A DNA stretch of 64,000 bases from CAG-390 sp964579135 (GTDB lineage: Bacteria; Bacillota; Clostridia; Oscillospirales; CAG-272). A model generated the notes under the pieces. It was not told where the DNA came from and did not search any database. It saw only the letters and a program-made list of their open reading frames with translations. The stretch spans positions 34,483-98,482 of the forward strand of contig CAZOFD010000001.1 of assembly GCA_964579135.1 (NCBI GenBank). Reading direction: 5' to 3'. Position 1 is the first letter of the stretch. The number at the start of each line of letters is the position of its first letter. Of this stretch, positions 8,340-16,144 are shown piece after piece. Both the position numbers and the translations under genes were made by a program.

Positions 8340-9276
8340 GGCAAAAAATCTCCTTATCGTAAACGACGTCGTAAGTAAATCGCCCGCCCGCTCGTCCGAG
8401 CCCGACGTATGCGAAAAAGCAATGCGCGGCGTGCAAACGCGCAAATCCGTCGCGGCTCAACAGCCCGTCGAGGCTCGAAGCGTGCGCCGCCGCCACAAGC
8501 GGCACGCCGCAATTTTGCGCGCCGCACACGGCTTCCGCTTCGCCCGCGCCGATCTCGTCGCAAATTATAACGTCGGCGCCGAGCGTTCGCGCGGCTATCT
8601 CTATCCCGACAGCTTTCGGGTACGAAGAAAGGATATCGACGTTCATCTCCTCGCCCGAAAGGTCTCTGCCGAGCTCAAGCCTTGTATCCACAACGGCAAC
8701 TCGTCGTGCAGCCGCCCCCGTCGCAAGGCGGCGTATCACACCGCGGAGCAAAGTGGTCTTTCCGACGCGCGGCGGCGAATAGACGAGCACACCCGATGAA
8801 AACTCGCACAAGTTAAGTATCTCGCATATTCGATCGCCGCAATACGGCGGCGGTGCGCTCGGCAGTCTGACTATCAAGCTCGTAACGTCGCACACCGCGC
8901 ATATTTTCCCCTCTCGCACGACGGCACTCCCGCACACGCCGACGCGAATCCCGTCCCCGACGGTCATATACCCCTGATTTACGGATTCGCCGAAAGCGTA
9001 CGCCGACCCTCCGCAAAGCCTTTTAAAAACGGCGGAGAGTTCGTCCGAGGTGAGGGTCGCGGGAACGAAAGCGTTGCCGCCGCCGCAAAGCGTCAGGCAT
9101 ACCCGTCGCCCGGCACGCATACGTATCTCCTCGACGCGCGGCAGCCCCTCGGCAAAACGGCATATCGCGCCCCTTACCCTTTCGGGCAGGGCGGCGCCTA
9201 TATGCGGCGGCAAAGAAAATCGCGCCGTTGCAGCGCCGCGCCGCTCTGCGCCCCGTTTTTCGTCAGTTTTTTGCAT
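8329..9276 (-). CDS. spoIIIAA: Stage III sporulation protein AA (secretion-type ATPase)
   Basis: Cytoplasmic AAA+/secretion ATPase-like protein thought to power the SpoIIIA channel. The ATG at 9276 follows AAAGGACGG and gives 315 residues, the family size. Walker A is SPPRVGKTT near residue 183. The Walker B-like DVIICDEIG follows near residue 245. N-terminal conserved segments include PRVEEIRMRAGRR and NQGYMTVGDGIRVGVCG. It is the first gene of a complete, tightly packed AA-AH operon, which predicts that the host makes endospores. Confidence 0.95.
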   Translation of the reverse strand: MQKTDEKRGAERRGAATARFSLPPHIGAALPERVRGAICRFAEGLPRVEEIRMRAGRRVCLTLCGGGNAFVPATLTSDELSAVFKRLCGGSAYAFGESVNQGYMTVGDGIRVGVCGSAVVREGKICAVCDVTSLIVRLPSAPPPYCGDRICEILNLCEFSSGVLVYSPPRVGKTTLLRGVIRRLATGAAARRVAVVDTRLELGRDLSGEEMNVDILSSYPKAVGIEIAARTLGADVIICDEIGAGEAEAVCGAQNCGVPLVAAAHASSLDGLLSRDGFARLHAAHCFFAYVGLGRAGGRFTYDVVYDKEIFCRDK

Positions 9277-9337
9277 ATTCCGTCCTTTCGCTTTACCCGC
9301 GCCGTTTTCCCCCTCGGGGCGATTGCTCGTACACTGC

Positions 9338-9366
9338 ATTATATTTTCACCACCCGTTTTTTATTC
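9338..9366 (-). promoter_or_regulatory. Candidate sigma-E-type promoter of spoIIIA
   Basis: On the minus strand, GAATAAA (9360-9366) lies 14 bp before AATATAAT (9338-9345). This fits the sigma-E layout (ATA-containing -35, CATAnAnT-like -10) apart from the first -10 base. It sits about 60 bp before spoIIIAA. spoIIIA is sigma-E-controlled in Bacillus. Sigma-A use of the TATAAT is a competing reading. Confidence 0.4.
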
Positions 9367-9402
9367 CGCGCTTTTATTCGATCTTATTTCTCCGCAAACA
9401 GG

Positions 9403-9431
9403 TTGACAATCGGCTCATACGATGATATAAT
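9403..9431 (+). promoter_or_regulatory. Sigma-A promoter of alaS
   Basis: Consensus TTGACA (9403-9408), 17-bp spacer, TATAAT (9426-9431). The leader to the alaS start is only about 50 nt, too short for a T-box. Confidence 0.85.
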
Positions 9432-9485
9432 TATTTTAATTATTTGAAAATTTTAAAAATCGTTCGATTTTCGAAAGGCAACATT

Positions 9486-12116
9486 ATGAAATGGACATCT
9501 CTTAACGACATCCGCGAAAAGTACCTTGCTTTTTTCGAATCCAAAGGTCATTTGCGTCTGCCGTCTTTCCCCCTTATTCCGATCAACGACCGTTCGCTCC
9601 TGCTTATAAACTCGGGCATGGCACCTATGAAAAAATACTTCACGGGAGAGGAAGAGCCGCCGCGCAATCGCGTTACCACTTGCCAAAAGTGCATACGCAC
9701 CCCCGACCTTGAGCGCGTCGGTCACACCGCTCGCCACGGCACGTTTTTCGAAATGCTCGGCAACTTCTCGTTCGGAGATTATTTTAAAAACGAGGCTATT
9801 CCGTGGGCATGGGAATTTTTGACCGAAGTAATGGAGATCCCCGCCGAGCTCCTTTGGCCCTCCGTTTACGAGGAGGACGAGGAGGCCTTTAAGCTATGGC
9901 GCGACGTTATCGGCGTTCCCGAAGAGCGCATAGTCAAGCTCGGCAAAGCGGACAACTTTTGGGAGCACGGCACGGGGCCTTGCGGTCCCTGCTCCGAGAT
10001 CTATTTTGACCGCGGCGAAAAATACGGTTGCGGCAAGCCCGACTGCAAACCCGGTTGCGATTGCGACAGATATATGGAGATATGGAACAACGTTTTCTCG
10101 CAGTTCAACAACAACGGCGACGGAACGTACTCCGAACTCGCGCAAAAGAACATCGACACGGGAATGGGGCTTGAGCGCCTTGCCTGCGTTATGCAGGGCG
10201 TGGACAATATGTTCGAGGTCGACACCGTTCGCGCCATAATAGACAAGGTGTGCGCTATCTCCGGCAAAAAATACGGCGATAACGCGAAAGACGATATATC
10301 CATCCGCGTTATCACCGACCATACGAGAAGCGCGATGTTTATGATATGCGACGGAGTAACGCCGTCGAACGAGGGCAGAGGCTACGTTTTGCGCCGCATA
10401 ATCCGCCGCGCCTGCCGCCACGGCAAGCTGCTTGGCATAAATCACGCGTTCCTTGTCGACGTCGTAGGCGTTGCCATACGCGAAAGTTGCGGAGCATACC
10501 CCGAACTTGCGGAGCGCTCCGACTATATAAGAAAGCTGCTTTCGATCGAAGAAGAAAGATTCGACGCCACGATAGACGCAGGTCTCTCGATCCTCACCGA
10601 CCTTATCGAAAACGCGATACACGACCACGTCGACGTTATCTCCGGCGAAGAAGTCTTTAAACTGTACGACACCTTCGGCTTCCCGATCGAATTGACGCGC
10701 GAGATAACGTCCGAGAGCAAGATAGGCATCGACGAAGAGGATTTTGCCCGCCTTATGGAAGCGCAAAAGCTCCGCGCGCGCGGCGCACGAAACAATGCCG
10801 GCGGCTGGAGCGAAGCCTCCAAAACGATCGTATCCGAGCTGCCGAAGACCGAATTTACGGGCTATACCGACTATCGCTCCGAGGCGAAGATCATCGCCAT
10901 CATAGTCGACGACGTATCCGTGCCCACCGTAAGCGAGGGAGCAGCCACTATCATCCTCGATCGCACTCCTTTCTACGGCGAGGGCGGCGGTCAGGTCGGC
11001 GACACCGGCACCATATATACCGGCAAAAATCTGATGAACGTCTCCGACACCAAAAAGACAGACGGCGTTTATCTGCATTTTTGCACCGTTGTCGGCGGTA
11101 TCTTCTCCGTCGGCGACAAAGTGACCGCGGATATTTCCGATATGCGACGACGCGCAACGGCACGCAACCACTCCGCGGCGCACCTTTTGCAGGCGGCACT
11201 GCGCAAAGTTCTCGGCAACCACGTGGCGCAAGCCGGCTCTTACGTCAGCGACGACGTGTGCCGCTTCGACTTCAGCCACTTCGCGCCGATGACAAAAAGC
11301 GAGATTTCTCAAGTCGAGGCTCTCGTCAACGAATATATACTTGCCGCGCGTGAGATAGTTACGACGGAGACCGACCCCGAAACAGCCAAAAAGATGGGGG
11401 CTATGGCTTTGTTCGGCGAAAAGTACGGCAAAGTGGTTCGCGTTGTCAAAATGGCTGATTTTTCGACCGAACTTTGCGGCGGCACGCATTGCTCCAACAC
11501 CGGGGAGATCGGGCTGTTTAAGATAATCTCCGAATCCGGCATAGCCGCCGGGGTTCGCCGTATAGAGGCGGTCACCGCCAGAGGCGTGCTTAAACTGATA
11601 AACGAAAAAGAAACGCTCATCTCCGGCGCCGCTTCTGCGATGAAGGTCAAAAACTTCGCCGAACTTCCGCACAAAGCCGCGTCGCTTACCGCGGAGCTCG
11701 CCTCGGCAAAGAAAGAGATCGACGAACTCAACGCCAAACTTGCGGCAACCAAAACCGACTCGCTCCTCGCGAACGCAATCGACGTCGCATCCATCAAACT
11801 CGTGTGTGCAAAACTCGACGGTATGGGCGTCGACGCCGCGCGAGCACTTGCGGACAGCATAAGGAACGCGCAGGAAAATGCCGTCGCGGTATTTGCGATA
11901 AACGGCGAAAAGCTGAGCTTCGTATCCGCTTGCGGAAAGGGCGCGGTCGCAAAGGGCGCCCACGCGGGCAAACTCGTATCCGCAGTAGCCGCCGTTACGG
12001 GCGGAAAAGGCGGCGGTCGCCCCGACAGTGCTATGGCGGGCGGCAACGACGCCTCGAAGATCGACGCGGCACTTTCGCTCGCAGCGGAAGCGCTTGCATC
12101 ACAAATCGCGAAATAA
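9486..12116 (+). CDS. alaS: Alanyl-tRNA synthetase
   Basis: Charges tRNA-Ala with alanine in the cytosol. The ATG at 9486 (MKWTSLNDIREKYLAFFESK) follows AAAGG and gives 876 residues, the usual length; an in-frame ATG at 9444 overlaps the transcription start region. The class II catalytic core (motif TARHGTFFEMLGNFSFGDYF) occupies about the first 460 residues. Editing domain: HSAAHLL and CGGTHC supply the zinc/editing residues. A coiled C-terminal segment (AELASAKKEIDELNAKLAAT) and a C-Ala domain ending GGKGGGRPDSAMAGG complete the architecture. It is monocistronic. Confidence 0.97.
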   Translation: MKWTSLNDIREKYLAFFESKGHLRLPSFPLIPINDRSLLLINSGMAPMKKYFTGEEEPPRNRVTTCQKCIRTPDLERVGHTARHGTFFEMLGNFSFGDYFKNEAIPWAWEFLTEVMEIPAELLWPSVYEEDEEAFKLWRDVIGVPEERIVKLGKADNFWEHGTGPCGPCSEIYFDRGEKYGCGKPDCKPGCDCDRYMEIWNNVFSQFNNNGDGTYSELAQKNIDTGMGLERLACVMQGVDNMFEVDTVRAIIDKVCAISGKKYGDNAKDDISIRVITDHTRSAMFMICDGVTPSNEGRGYVLRRIIRRACRHGKLLGINHAFLVDVVGVAIRESCGAYPELAERSDYIRKLLSIEEERFDATIDAGLSILTDLIENAIHDHVDVISGEEVFKLYDTFGFPIELTREITSESKIGIDEEDFARLMEAQKLRARGARNNAGGWSEASKTIVSELPKTEFTGYTDYRSEAKIIAIIVDDVSVPTVSEGAATIILDRTPFYGEGGGQVGDTGTIYTGKNLMNVSDTKKTDGVYLHFCTVVGGIFSVGDKVTADISDMRRRATARNHSAAHLLQAALRKVLGNHVAQAGSYVSDDVCRFDFSHFAPMTKSEISQVEALVNEYILAAREIVTTETDPETAKKMGAMALFGEKYGKVVRVVKMADFSTELCGGTHCSNTGEIGLFKIISESGIAAGVRRIEAVTARGVLKLINEKETLISGAASAMKVKNFAELPHKAASLTAELASAKKEIDELNAKLAATKTDSLLANAIDVASIKLVCAKLDGMGVDAARALADSIRNAQENAVAVFAINGEKLSFVSACGKGAVAKGAHAGKLVSAVAAVTGGKGGGRPDSAMAGGNDASKIDAALSLAAEALASQIAK

Positions 12117-12120
12117 AATA

Positions 12121-12160
12121 AGCTCCCGCAGATCCGTAAGGATCCGCGGGAGCTCTTTTT
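12121..12160. terminator. Terminator after alaS
   Basis: 15-bp stem with one mismatch (12121-12135 and 12140-12154), GTAA loop, then CTTTTT. A second small hairpin (12168-12173 and 12181-12186, GGGCAC/GTGCCC) lies next to the stop of the convergent lysin gene and could serve it. Confidence 0.85.
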
Positions 12161-12188
12161 GCTATGAGGGCACGAAAAAAGTGCCCGA

Positions 12189-12830
12189 TTAGCTAAGCAA
12201 AGCGCCCCACGTGAGTTCTCCGACAACACCGTCCTCGGAGAACCCATTCGATCTTTGAAAATTTTTAACGCTTGTTTGCGTGTTGACGCCGAAAACGCCG
12301 TCGATATCTGTCTCGAATCCGCGAAAAGCGAGCAGCGCCTGCAAAAATCTCACCTCATCGCCACGCGAGCCGCGGCGCAAACGTTGCTTTTCCGTCGCTA
12401 TGCGAACGACGTCACCGCGAGTAAGATCCGAGTCGAAATAGGGTTTGGGATCCGTGGTCTTGCCGTTTTTGTAAAGCCCGATATGTAAGTGAGCGCCCGT
12501 GCTGTTGCCCGTGCTGCCCATATAGCCGAGAACGTCGCCGCGTGCAACGATATCCCCCTTTTTAACGCGCAAAGTACCGCTTTTCATATGACAATACACC
12601 GTTGAAAACACGTCGCAGTGCTTAATTTTGCAAAAATATCCCGACACCGAATTATATCCCGCTTCGGTCACCTCGCCGCCGTCGAACGCAATGATATAAT
12701 CGGACAGCGCGCCTCCGTTTTTCGCGACGGCGACAAGATCTACTCCCTCGTGCCTGCCGTGCGAACGCGCCTCACCGTAATCCGACGTGATCCTGTAAGC
12801 CTCGTAATTTTTAAAGAATCTGCTTCCCAT
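12189..12830 (-). CDS. M23 endopeptidase with C-terminal peptidoglycan-binding domain (phage-type lysin)
   Basis: Predicted zinc endopeptidase that cuts peptide cross-links in peptidoglycan. It has 213 residues. The M23/LytM domain (residues ~1-130) shows HEGVDLVA (first zinc His and Asp), then VYCHMKSG, and the HLHIG metal/catalytic pair in TGAHLHIGL. A C-terminal PG_binding_1 domain (LRRGSRGDEVRFLQALLAFRG through GVVGELTWGALLS) follows. No signal peptide is visible, unlike housekeeping LytM enzymes, so export would need another route. The ATG at 12830 lies 2 bp after the stop of the upstream gene; an earlier ATG at 12860 would overlap that gene. The pairing with a tail-fibre-like gene points to phage origin. 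Confidence 0.82.
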   Translation of the reverse strand: MGSRFFKNYEAYRITSDYGEARSHGRHEGVDLVAVAKNGGALSDYIIAFDGGEVTEAGYNSVSGYFCKIKHCDVFSTVYCHMKSGTLRVKKGDIVARGDVLGYMGSTGNSTGAHLHIGLYKNGKTTDPKPYFDSDLTRGDVVRIATEKQRLRRGSRGDEVRFLQALLAFRGFETDIDGVFGVNTQTSVKNFQRSNGFSEDGVVGELTWGALLS

Positions 12831-12832
12831 TT

Positions 12833-13693
12833 TTACGCCGTTTCCGCTCTTATACCCCATATCTCTATGGACGAATCCGTTAACGTGACCGTGTTTGACG
12901 AGATAATATCCACCGAGGTTATCGCGCTTTGCGCCTCCTCTGCCGACGAGCACACGCAGTTTACGTTTCCGCCCGAGGCGTATTCGAACACCTCGCCGTC
13001 CGAGCCGTCGATGCCGAGCCGCCCTACGTGACGCACCGAGGCGGTCTCCTCGTTCGTATCGCACTCTACCCTGCCCATAGTCATAAATCCGCCGACGCCG
13101 CCTTTACCGCAACGAGCGTATATATCGTATATCGCGCCCTCGCAATTTTTGAATTTGACTATCATCTTTTTAAGCGCAAAGCCGTTTCCGTTTACGTCCT
13201 TGGCGGTAACGAATTTGGCGGCGTATGCGCTCCCCTCTTTGGTCTTTGCGGCAATAAGTTCGTATACGTCCGTCGCCCCGAGGGCGGCAACGTCCGCCGC
13301 AAGCGACGTCATCTCAAGACGCATTTGCTCCGCTTCGCTCGGCGTGGCACCGCCGCTCTCCCCGCCGCCCGGAGTTTTCGTCTCAAGCACCGCCAACTTG
13401 CCGCATACGCTTATAAGTCGCCGCCCGTCCGCGATACCGTCGACAACGTATTCCGCCGTTCCCGCGCACGAGGTTACCTCCGCCGGCACGACTGCCTCGT
13501 TGCCGTCCATATGCACGGCGACGGGCGACGAATTTTCGCCGGCGGGGAAAAAAGTTATTCTTTTTTGCAGATCGTCCCATTCTTCGCCGAAGCCGAAGAT
13601 GATCTTGCACACGCCGTAGCTTCCGCTCGTACCTGCCACCGCGATTTCGGGAGAAAGCCCGTACTTTTCGACTTTAATCAATATCCGTTCCAT
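12833..13693 (-). CDS. Phage tail-fibre/baseplate-like protein
   Basis: 286-residue protein with an N-terminal domain like that of many Clostridia phage and prophage tail-associated proteins. It has a beta-rich start, then 'VCKIIFGFGEEWDDLQKRITFF' (compare the recurrent 'F.f..eWdgL.k.a.F' pattern), and a region ending 'ADGRRLISVCGKLAVLETK'. A glycine-rich linker (~residues 107-120) and a short helix (SEAEQMRLEMTSLAADVAAL) lead to a beta-rich C-terminus with no family I recognise. AAGGGG precedes the ATG. Downstream and almost touching is an M23 lysin. No other phage structural genes are in the window. The assignment rests on a remembered pattern, so confidence is moderate. Confidence 0.6.
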   Translation of the reverse strand: MERILIKVEKYGLSPEIAVAGTSGSYGVCKIIFGFGEEWDDLQKRITFFPAGENSSPVAVHMDGNEAVVPAEVTSCAGTAEYVVDGIADGRRLISVCGKLAVLETKTPGGGESGGATPSEAEQMRLEMTSLAADVAALGATDVYELIAAKTKEGSAYAAKFVTAKDVNGNGFALKKMIVKFKNCEGAIYDIYARCGKGGVGGFMTMGRVECDTNEETASVRHVGRLGIDGSDGEVFEYASGGNVNCVCSSAEEAQSAITSVDIISSNTVTLTDSSIEIWGIRAETA

Positions 13694-13932
13694 TTTATCC
13701 CCTTTTTATAAAGTTTTATATTACGCTCATCCTCTGCCATTCCGAGACAATTTTAGCCGTTGCGCCCGCCGTATGACTGACGGATTTTTGACTTTTTTCC
13801 GCGCGGCACCGAAAAGTGCCGTTCTTCGAAAACGAAACGCGATCGACTCGGCAAGACAGTCGACGTAAATCGCCGATCGCCGCCCTTGCGGAACGAACCG
13901 AATAACTCAAGACCGTTTGCGCAAATTTTTTG
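13694..13932. other. Intergenic region between phage-like pair and glyA
   Basis: Divergent intergenic stretch. Apart from the glyA promoter just downstream and the AAGGGG site of the tail-fibre-like gene, I see no gene. A minus-strand ORF over it (13716-13964) has no ribosome binding site or protein-like composition. Confidence 0.5.
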
Positions 13933-13961
13933 TTGACTTGCCTCGAATATGATGATATAAT
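13933..13961 (+). promoter_or_regulatory. Sigma-A promoter of glyA
   Basis: TTGACT (13933-13938), 17-bp spacer, TATAAT (13956-13961), 31 bp before the glyA ATG. There is no room for a riboswitch. Confidence 0.82.
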
Positions 13962-13992
13962 CATTTATTATCACAGAAATGAGGAAAAAGCT

Positions 13993-15234
13993 ATGTTCTT
14001 TGAGAGAGTTTCCGAATTTGACCCCGAGGTAGGCGCGTCGCTCGCACGCGAGTTGAATCGCCAAAGGGGAAATATCGAGCTTATCGCATCCGAAAACATC
14101 GTTTCCGAAGCGGTGCTTTTGGCTGCCGGCGGCGTTTTGACCAACAAATACGCCGAGGGTTACCCCGCTCACCGCTACTACGGCGGTTGCGAGTTCGTCG
14201 ACGAGGTCGAAAACGTCGCGCGCGAACGTGCGTGCCGCCTTTTCGGTGCGAAATTCGCCAACGTTCAACCGCACTGCGGTGCAAACGCAAACCTTGCGGC
14301 ATTCTTTGCGCTCGTAAAACCGGGCGAGACCGTTCTTTCTATGAATCTCGCGCACGGCGGTCACATCTCTCACGGACTTCCCGTTAACATCTCGGGAAAA
14401 TACTTTAATATAGTTCAGTACGGCGTAGACCCGACAAGCGGACTTATAGACTACGACAACGTTCGCCGCCTCGCACTCGAAAATCGCCCGAAGATGATCA
14501 TCGCCGGTGCCAGCGCATACCCCCGCGTTATCGATTTTGCGAAATTCCGCGAGATCGCAGACGAGGTCGGAGCGTATCTTATGGTCGATATGGCACATAT
14601 CGCGGGGCTTGTTGCCGCAGGGCTCCACCCCTCGCCCATTCCCCACGCCCACGTTACTACCACGACAACGCACAAAACGCTTCGCGGTCCGCGCGGCGGT
14701 ATGATACTGACCAACGACGAAGAACTGGCGAAGAAAATAGACAAAGCCATTTTCCCCGGCACGCAGGGCGGTCCCCTTATGCATATCATCGCGGCAAAAG
14801 CCGTCGCTCTCGGCGAGGCTTTGACCCCCGAATATAAGCTCTATCAAAAACAGGTAATAAAGAACGCAGCGGCAATGGCGCAAACGTTGACCGCACGCGG
14901 AGTTTCGCTGTTGACGGGCGGCACCGACAACCACCTTATGCTCCTCAACCTTGTTGGCACGCCCGTGACGGGTCGCGACCTTGAGGTCAAGCTGGACGAG
15001 GTGCACATCACGGCAAACAAAAACGCCATCCCGAACGATCCGCTCAAGCCCGCGGTAACGTCCGGCTTGCGTATCGGCTCGCCCGCCGTTACGACGCGCG
15101 GTTTCGACGAAGCCGATTGCTCGCTTGTCGCAAACTTGATAGCAGACGCGATATACGATTTCGACGCGAAAAAAGACGCTATCGCCGCAAGCGTAGCCGA
15201 GCTTTGCGCGGCTCACCCGATATATAACGCCTAA
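13993..15234 (+). CDS. glyA: Serine hydroxymethyltransferase
   Basis: PLP enzyme that converts serine and tetrahydrofolate to glycine and 5,10-methylene-THF, the main one-carbon source. The ATG at 13993 follows TGAGGA; earlier in-frame starts fall in the promoter. It is 413 residues long, as usual. Signatures are IELIASENIVSEAVL, TNKYAEGYPAHRYYGG, VQPHCGANAN and the PLP-lysine segment THKTLRGPRGG. A 'DNHLMLLNL' segment follows. Monocistronic. Confidence 0.97.
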   Translation: MFFERVSEFDPEVGASLARELNRQRGNIELIASENIVSEAVLLAAGGVLTNKYAEGYPAHRYYGGCEFVDEVENVARERACRLFGAKFANVQPHCGANANLAAFFALVKPGETVLSMNLAHGGHISHGLPVNISGKYFNIVQYGVDPTSGLIDYDNVRRLALENRPKMIIAGASAYPRVIDFAKFREIADEVGAYLMVDMAHIAGLVAAGLHPSPIPHAHVTTTTTHKTLRGPRGGMILTNDEELAKKIDKAIFPGTQGGPLMHIIAAKAVALGEALTPEYKLYQKQVIKNAAAMAQTLTARGVSLLTGGTDNHLMLLNLVGTPVTGRDLEVKLDEVHITANKNAIPNDPLKPAVTSGLRIGSPAVTTRGFDEADCSLVANLIADAIYDFDAKKDAIAASVAELCAAHPIYNA

Positions 15235-15244
15235 GGTAAAAACT

Positions 15245-15281
15245 GCAGGATATCCGCACGAAAATATCGCGGATATCCTGC
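15245..15281 (+). terminator. Hairpin after glyA
   Basis: 13-bp perfect stem (15245-15257 and 15269-15281) 10 bp after the stop. The following bases (GGTTTCGC) make a poor U-tract, so termination may be partial. Confidence 0.6.
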
Positions 15282-15319
15282 GGTTTCGCTCATATTTCGC
15301 TCAAAAAGCGTTTTTTCGC

Positions 15320-15348
15320 TTGACAACGCGAGCAAAAACGATTATAAT
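15320..15348 (+). promoter_or_regulatory. Sigma-A promoter of the cobalamin-uptake operon
   Basis: Consensus TTGACA (15320-15325), 17-bp spacer, TATAAT (15343-15348). It starts a leader of about 350 nt that contains the riboswitch. Confidence 0.85.
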
Positions 15349-15364
15349 TGCCTTGTTCTGAATC

Positions 15365-15580
15365 AAGGTCAAACGATTCGAAACGATTTTAAATCAGATC
15401 GTAAAAACAGAATATTTCGCAGTTCGGTTTCGCTTTACGCGAATCAGAGGGAAGTTCGGTGAAAATCCGTCGCAACCGTCATTACCGTAATTGGAGTTTT
15501 CTTCATAAGTCGGAATACTCACCGAACAAGGCGATGGTCATTCGTGTGGTCACTCTCTTGCGACCGCAAGCGTTTTTGGG
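15365..15580 (+). promoter_or_regulatory. Cobalamin riboswitch (aptamer)
   Basis: The leader carries a recognisable but diverged cobalamin aptamer. The core is AGAGGGAAGTTCGGTGAAAA (15446-15465) followed by TCCGTCGCAACCGTC. The B12-box-like segment AAGTCGGAATACTC (15507-15520) follows downstream. The 5' element GTTCGGT (15422-15428) can close a helix with ACCGAAC (15521-15527). The usual GCCACTG stretch is replaced by TCATTACCGTAA. The genes that follow (DUF4430 proteins and a complete ECF transporter) fit cobalamin control. The edges are approximate. Confidence 0.82.
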
Positions 15581-15584
15581 CATG

Positions 15585-15657
15585 AAAAGCGCAGCCGTTT
15601 CTATTTGTGCCAAGGGGTATTGCACCCTTTTGCCGCCTATGGGATAGCTGCGCTTTT
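15585..15657 (+). terminator. Riboswitch expression platform: distal terminator
   Basis: AAAAGCGCAGC (15585-15595) pairs with GCTGCGCTTTT (15647-15657), which continues into a T-run. An inner GTGC/GCAC hairpin lies in the ~50-nt loop. Its position after the aptamer and before the first ORF suggests ligand-dependent termination. Confidence 0.65.
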
Positions 15658-15707
15658 TTATCGCTTTTCAGCGTAAAAAAGCGCATTTTTGTTTTTCGGA
15701 GGCGACG

Positions 15708-16037
15708 ATGGCAGACAAAACTTTTACAAAAAGCACCTGTATCGAACTTTTGCAAAACAAAAGCGCACAACTTGCAAAGTCGGGGGACGCGCGCTATCCG
15801 CGCCGTTCCGATTTCGGCGAAAGCGAGGTCGCGGCTATAAAAAGCTTTCTCGGTCCGTGGCCGCGCGCACTCGAGGCGGCTGGCGTTAAATCTTTGCGCG
15901 ACGACAGCCGTGCAAAAAAAACGAAAGAAAAACGCATCGCCGCAAAACGCGAAAAGACCCGCCGCAAGATCGCGAATATGCAAAACTCAGGTAGCGAGCT
16001 AAAGCAATCTCCGCCTTTCGCAAGCGATGACGATTAG
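15708..16037 (+). CDS. Small basic protein with HNH-repeat-like segment
   Basis: 109-residue protein, probably real: CGGAGG precedes the ATG and it is the first gene after the riboswitch. The segment 'FLGPWPRALEAAGVK' (residues ~48-62) resembles the homing-endonuclease-associated repeat (HNH_repeat, W..AL..AG pattern). The rest is very rich in Lys/Arg (SRAKKTKEKRIAAKREKTRR, ~68-87), with an acidic end (FASDDD). No catalytic HNH residues are present. A nucleic-acid-binding role is plausible; a role in B12 uptake is unknown. It could also be a conserved passenger of this operon. Confidence 0.65.
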   Translation: MADKTFTKSTCIELLQNKSAQLAKSGDARYPRRSDFGESEVAAIKSFLGPWPRALEAAGVKSLRDDSRAKKTKEKRIAAKREKTRRKIANMQNSGSELKQSPPFASDDD

Positions 16038-16108
16038 CCGATGGCGCCACCGCCGCGCTTGCCCGAATCGCCTTATCTTTTGAGGCGGAAACTCACCCAA
16101 TATAAAAT

Positions 16109-16127
16109 ATTTGCCCGATCGGCAAAT
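16109..16127 (+). repeat. Short hairpin upstream of DUF4430 gene
   Basis: ATTTGCC (16109-16115) and GGCAAAT (16121-16127) form a 7-bp stem with a CGATC loop, right before the AAGGA ribosome binding site. It could be an mRNA processing or stability element, or an operator. Confidence 0.4.
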
Positions 16128-16144
16128 GATAAGGAAAAGAAAAA

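Noticed and set aside
9432..9485. T-box leader for alaS
   Set aside because: The distance from promoter to start codon is only about 50 nt and no T-box motif is present.
9894..11963. 689-codon minus-strand ORF opposite alaS
   Set aside because: Complements a full-length alanyl-tRNA synthetase frame. Composition is a mirror of GC-biased codons, and there is no ribosome binding site or recognisable domain.
13753..15216. 487-codon minus-strand ORF opposite glyA
   Set aside because: Antisense shadow of serine hydroxymethyltransferase, with no family features.
15459..15647. Short ORF inside the cobalamin leader
   Set aside because: Overlaps the riboswitch core and terminator, has no ribosome binding site and no plausible protein sequence.
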